A stretch of 64,000 bases of DNA from Chlorophyllum brunneum. Its lineage: Eukaryota; Basidiomycota; Agaricomycetes; Agaricales; Agaricaceae. Both the position numbers and the translations under genes were made by a program. The first letter of the stretch is position 1. Every line of letters begins with the position of its first letter. The notes beneath the pieces were generated by a model. The model saw only the letters and a program-made list of their open reading frames with translations. It was not told the origin of the DNA and did not search any database. The stretch lies in the NCBI GenBank assembly GCA_963576785.1, contig OY756150.1:1550001-1614000 (forward strand). Direction: 5' to 3'. Positions 59,701-64,000 of the stretch are shown here, piece after piece.

Positions 59701-60138
59701 ATTGTGTTCAGAAAAAACCTAATCTAGAACAAATTAACCCAGAGGGTCTTATATACATAAACAGTCTTTTTGGAAGGAAAGGTCAAGACAAGCAGACAAA
59801 ATGGGCAGGTGACAGGTATGTTATTGCTATATAAGGCCATTCTTCACCATAAACAGATAAATAACTGTTTCAGCTACCTAATCAAGTGGAAAGGCTACCA
59901 TACTTCTAAAAACTCATGAGAACCCACATCAAATCTTTGAAACACAAAAGACATACTCAAAACCTATAAAAGAACTCACAGTATTTGAACTTCCCATGTC
60001 TCTCAATGCCTCCATTACTTGCCCAGCTTCAGCCCCAGCCACTACAGCTACTACTACTATTAACACAACTGAAACCACTGCCAATATCATTAATGGACCA
60101 CCTGTATTGCCAGATCTCAATTATATTCTCCACTCATT
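59701..60138 (+). pseudogene. chromodomain scrap of a further Gypsy element
   Basis: Near 59872-59925 the + strand reads YLIKWKGYHTSKNS, stop, EPTSNL, the second half of a chromodomain (Y-L-I-K-W-K-G-Y...W-E-P) with the Trp codon changed to TGA. A tail of Thr/Asn-rich low complexity follows. The upstream part is missing. The rest of this stretch holds nothing I recognise. Confidence 0.6.
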
Positions 60139-60658
60139 TGTTACAACCTTAGTCTAGGACTTAGGTTGCAAGTCTTTGGATAAAGACAAGGAAGTAAAGA
60201 AGAGAGAAAGGGATGATACAATTGGTAAAGTGTAATGAATACATCAAGTATTACTACACTTTATATACTAATGGTAAATTCTAATAATAAGAGAACAGAG
60301 TAATGGAGTCATAGGAGAGAGGTAGAATAAGTCATAGAAAGTACAGTCTTACTGGGTGAAACAGGAGGTGAAACAGGTCCAAGAGAATGATGAGTACTAT
60401 GGGTGCATGATAGGAATGTAATGTCTATCTATAGTTCATAACATTACCTCCCTTCTTTATGTTCATGACCCTATGAAATGTAGTAGACTACTTAGTGTCT
60501 TTCTCTTTGTGTAAGGCATTGACAAGTTGGCATTTAGTGGGACCAATCATCAGGGTTCCTGAGCGATGTCTGCATTCAATCCAGAAGAGTGCATAGTCTT
60601 GTCCTCCTCCTTTCAACATGATGTAAGATCGAGGCATATTGTCATTTGTGCTTTCTAA
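60139..60658 (-). mobile_element. Gypsy fragment E: LTR plus the end of the third ORF
   Basis: LTR 60139-60443 (305 bp, TGTTATGAAC...GTTGTAACA along the element), containing CACTTTACCAA (60222-60232). It is followed on the right by the C-terminal part of the third ORF (ALFWIECRHRSGTLMIGPTK, about 60480-60630), like that of element A. It is cut at 60660 by the LTR of Copia element F. Confidence 0.82.
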
Positions 60659-60660
60659 GC

Positions 60661-61080
60661 TGTATTACATGTGACTAGCTCTTCAGTACATTATTCTCAT
60701 ATATTTGTCATTGAGACTGCACTCTCTGACTCATATTATGCACCTCTTACTCATGTATTTCATAAGCTGACTAATTGCTATCACTCCAATTATACTACTG
60801 GACACCACTACTGATATCACAGTGTTTCACAGGACTCTGTAGTCATTACTGACTCATTATACATAGTCATTACTTGTAGGTCTTAGGGTTTGCTACCTAG
60901 ACATTTAGTATATAAAGCAGCATGTATTTCCTTATGTTTCCTTAGACAATCTACTTGATTCTTCTACTCACTCTACTCAACTCACAGCAACTCTACTTAG
61001 CAACTTTACTGTTCTAACTACCTAACTACCAGTAAGTCAGATTATTCATCTGTCACTATGTGTTACTGTGCTGGAAAACA
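60661..61080 (+). repeat. 5' LTR of Copia element F (left edge tentative)
   Basis: 420 bp, TG...CA. TATA-like agtatataaag at about 60908. The right edge is set by the PBS; the left edge by where similarity to Gypsy fragment E ends. The 3' LTR is outside the window, so the edge cannot be checked. Confidence 0.6.
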
Positions 61081-61093
61081 GGTTATGGGCCCC
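61081..61093 (+). promoter_or_regulatory. Copia primer-binding site of element F
   Basis: GGTTATGGGCCCC, identical to that of the right Copia copy (17964-17976, minus strand). Confidence 0.75.
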
Positions 61094-61324
61094 AGAATGC
61101 CTACTCCCCATGTGCCATGGCTGGCTGCAAGTGGGTTGTAGATAGGCTGATCTGACCAGTTCTGTAAAGCATAGTCTTTCTTGCCCATCCCTCTAACATG
61201 ACTCAATTGTTTCATGCTCTATTAAAGGCTTCCTCATATGGATGGGTTCATAGCTTGAACAGTGCAGTGGTGCAGATCTGATCACCCATGAATTTGATTG
61301 CTAACTCTATCCATTTATAGAACA

Positions 61325-62044
61325 ATGTCTTCTGCTATGAATATCCTCATGTCTTCCATTCTGACTCTCAATAGTGCCAGAAACTACACTGAATGGTTGT
61401 CCTGCCTCAATGACATGCTCTCTTTGATGACTCAGGAAGGTACTACTGTCCTTGGCTCAGAGATACTGTTGTTCTTGATGGATATGGTATATACCATCTC
61501 ACTCAAGTACTCCACCTATGAGAATTTGGTTGATGCTGATGGAAATATCACTGGTCCAAACCCCACTCACAACACTAATGAGCATGCCACCCATATGCAA
61601 CTAGCCAAAATGGTCTATATGCTCATGAAGTCTAAACTGCTGGCTGATATGATCAACCAACCCTTCGCTAATGCTACAGAGATCTGGGCTACAATGTGCT
61701 CCACCTATGGAATCATCTCTGTGTCAGGGCTTTATAGCTCATATGTTGAGATGATTCATTTTCATCTCCATTCTGACCAGGACCTGTCCAGTCCTATTGC
61801 CTTATTGGGATTGCTGTACCAGCAGCTGAATTCAACTGGTGACTGTGACATTCTGGAGGTAATCCAGGCAATGATCCTTCTCACTGGTATCCCAAACCAG
61901 TGGAATATTACTATTCCTTTCCTCACAGTCAATACAACCATCCAAAATGTTATATTTAACAAAGTACAAAATGCCATAATGAACTACTGGTCTACTATTA
62001 AAATGAACCAGAAAATTAACAAGTTCTCTGGCATAAAATCCTAA
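61325..62044 (+). CDS. gag: Copia Gag of element F
   Basis: 240 codons from the ATG at 61325, 245 bp after the LTR; an ATG 27 bp earlier is in frame but less likely. It has the UBN2-type arrangement: NYTEWLSCLNDMLSLM near residue 20, then LADMINQPFANATEIWATM, then LLTGIPNQWNI. It ends before any zinc knuckle; the KCGSSKG stretch after the glutamine tract (62180) may be a broken knuckle. Confidence 0.8.
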   Translation: MSSAMNILMSSILTLNSARNYTEWLSCLNDMLSLMTQEGTTVLGSEILLFLMDMVYTISLKYSTYENLVDADGNITGPNPTHNTNEHATHMQLAKMVYMLMKSKLLADMINQPFANATEIWATMCSTYGIISVSGLYSSYVEMIHFHLHSDQDLSSPIALLGLLYQQLNSTGDCDILEVIQAMILLTGIPNQWNITIPFLTVNTTIQNVIFNKVQNAIMNYWSTIKMNQKINKFSGIKS

Positions 62045-62065
62045 GGCACCCCCCCACATTATCAG

Positions 62066-62142
62066 GGGCAGCAGCAGCAGCAATAGTAGTAGCAGCAATA
62101 GCAGCAGCAGCAATAGCAGCAGTAGTAATAGCAGCAGCCTCA
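62066..62142 (+). repeat. CAG/CAA tract with many TAG codons
   Basis: A run of CAG, CAA, TAG and TAA triplets follows the gag stop. In the frame leading into QQYGKCG it reads as poly-Gln in which about eight codons are TAG or TAA. It ends in a Lys-rich stretch. Confidence 0.7.
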
Positions 62143-62841
62143 GGGTGAGGAAGAAAAGAAGAAGCAACAATATGGCAAGTGTGGCAGCAGCAAAGGCCAA
62201 ATAAATGAGGTTAATGCTGGGCAACCAGCACCCTCTGGAAATGATGCCAGGCAACCAGCCTATACTATGGACTCTGTCAACTTTGGCTTTGCCAAGATGA
62301 CAACTAAACTGAAGAAAAATACTCACAGCCTTGTCTCAGAGGCATGGTCCTCTGGACCAATCCTTTCTCTCCTCTCACAGATGAAAAATCCTACTGAGAA
62401 AAAGACTCAAGATCCCTGGTGCCACCTATCTCCATACACAGCTGCTAAGGTAAAAGCCTTGGATCTTTATGAGAAATGCATGGGAAACACTTCCCCCTCT
62501 CCCAACTGGCCTCTCCTCAAATGGCCACCTCCATTATGGAGGTTGACAAATTATTTGGCACTATTCCAGCAGCCAAACCAGTTGTGAGCATTCCAGCTCC
62601 AACTGCCGTCAAGATGGACAAGAATGCAGTGTCAATGGGATCTGAGGACAAGGACTACTCAGATAAAGCAATAGCAGGTAAGCCAAATCTTGCTAGCTCT
62701 TTACACAAATCTGAAGATTGCTGCAGGAGTATCATATGCATTGCTGATGTCCAGGGAGACTCTTGACTGGGTGCATGGAGTGCAACCTCAGCCAATGTAG
62801 ATTCTTGGATAAATAGCTGGACTACTTATGTACACAATTAT

Positions 62842-64000
62842 GTGCAATTATATAATACTTCAGAAATACAATTTTCTTCTCTATTTTCAAGAGTGAAGAA
62901 TATGTGTGAAATAACACATAGCTGCAGTAGTGCATGTGGATGCACAATGAATAGGCAATCTTGTAAAATGAGTGATGAATGGCTTTTGGACTCTGGTGCC
63001 TCCCTTAATATTACTCCAAACAAGAGGGATCTTGTTGATATCATCAAAGGTTCTTTTGGATCAGCATTAATTGCAGATGGATCCACACTTTCTATCGGAT
63101 CTTATGGCACTGTCTATTTAGAGACAGAAGTAAAACTTGAGTCCAGCAAAGTTCAGTGGCAGACTCTGGGCCTTCACCTGGTATATCACATACCAAAGTT
63201 AGATATAAGACTTCTCTCAACTGGATCCATCATGGATAAAACTGGTCTGATGGCAGAAATGTCCAGTAGAAAGACCATCATTCATGACATTTGTGGTAAA
63301 CTATTTCTGAGTGGACAATATTGCCAGGGTGCTTCTTCAAACCAAGTTTACTTTGTGGACATGTGCATCTTGTGCAATGGAGATCTTTGATTCTCCTTGG
63401 CATCAATCAACAAAAATACCACATCCTATGATATCTGGCATCGAAGATTTGTACACCCATCCAATTAGGCTCTGGGATATGTGCCAAAACATGGAATCTG
63501 TCCTGGTGCTCCCACCAAGGGAACAAAAGGTTTGCTCTGGTTGTGTGCTTGAAAAGCTGCCAAACAAGGCCTACCATGAGAACACATCTTGCATGTCTGA
63601 GATCCTTGAATTGATTCATTCAGATCTTCGGGAACTCCCCATTGTTTCTTACCATAAGTTCAAATGGGTTATGACATTCCTTGATGACTACTCTTCCTCT
63701 GTGTGTATTTCCTTTTTGTACAATAAATCAGACACTGCATGTACCTTCAAGGCATATGCTGAATTGGTGATGAACCAAACAGGCAAATGCATCAAGTGAG
63801 TGCACTCTGATAATAGAGGAGAATATATGTCTCAGGAACTCAAGAACTACTTTGCTGAGAAAGGAATTCTTTATGAAACAAGTGCACTGCACATTCACCA
63901 ATAGAATGGACATACTGAATGTCTTAATCAAACACTTCTAGAAAAGATGCAATCTATGCAACTTGAAGCATGCCTTCTAGCTAGCTACTGGGAGTTTGCA
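62842..64000 (+). pseudogene. pol: pol of Copia element F: protease and integrase, partial
   Basis: Protease WLLDSGASLNITPN near 62983. A frameshift near 63380 moves the reading to the frame with integrase CSGCVLEKLPNKAYH (63540). Catalytic acids are in IHSDLRELP (63615), HSDNRGEYMS (63806) and NGHTECLNQTLLEK (63907). Stops at 63797 and 63902. The end is outside the window. Confidence 0.85.

Larger units (their letters stand above)
60661..64000 (+). mobile_element. Copia element F, third Copia family, 5' half in the window
   Basis: Candidate 5' LTR 60661-61080, PBS GGTTATGGGCCCC at 61081-61093, gag, a glutamine-tract region, protease and integrase; the rest lies beyond the window. The sequence differs from the two large Copia copies, but the PBS is the same. 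Stops and a frameshift show it is dead. Confidence 0.88.

Overview
The window looks like a transposon-rich chromosomal region of a basidiomycete fungus, probably an agaricomycete. The evidence is short 43-65 nt GT..AG introns with CTAAC/CTGAC-like branch points in the only two host genes, Tf1/sushi-type chromodomain Gypsy elements, UBN2-type Copia elements, and a LINE with a C-terminal RNase H. I cannot name the species. No rRNA, functional tRNA, CRISPR array or bacterial-type operon was seen.

Layout. Positions 1-5043 hold a Copia element on the + strand, cut by the window edge. A near-identical copy lies at 11325-18561 on the - strand. Between them is the only host island, about 5.7-11.3 kb: a multi-exon gene of unknown function (6211-8690, -) and a divergently transcribed F-box gene (9188-10861, +). 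Positions 18.6-21.6 kb hold a decayed Copia relic, a fold-back element with ~315-bp inverted ends, and about 1 kb of unrecognised sequence. Positions 21.6-48.4 kb are nested Gypsy elements: old element A (+) is split by young element B (-, 26455-32788, TSD ctaac); old element D (-) is split by element C (+, 35452-41674, TSD gcttt) and by a LINE (44335-47569, 11-bp TSD). Positions 48.4-59.7 kb are a decayed Gypsy element G of another clade (-), split by a second fold-back relative (53692-57595) that is itself split by a retroposon with a tRNA-like head and a LINE tail (53968-56728). A chromodomain scrap, a Gypsy fragment E (60139-60658) and a third Copia element F (60661 to the end) close the window.

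How the parts work. The Gypsy family (A-E) encodes Gag with two CCHC knuckles, a Pol with protease, RT, RNase H, integrase and chromodomain, and an extra third ORF downstream of pol. Its PBS does not look tRNA-directed: 11 nt just after the 5' LTR are complementary to 11 nt inside the LTR at the expected transcript start, which is the Tf1-type self-priming layout. The Copia elements instead carry a PBS (GGTTATGGGCCCC) that fits the anticodon arm of initiator tRNA-Met, as in Drosophila copia half-tRNA priming.

Most striking observations: (1) the target-site duplications of the two inverted Copia copies appear swapped, which implies that recombination between them inverted the 6.3-kb host island; (2) the conserved third Gypsy ORF of unknown function; (3) perfect conservation of the self-priming pair in four full pairs and one LTR; (4) a retroposon whose tRNA-like promoter begins exactly at its target-site duplication and which ends as a LINE; (5) a nonsense spectrum dominated by CGA to TGA, which suggests CpG-methylation or RIP-like decay.
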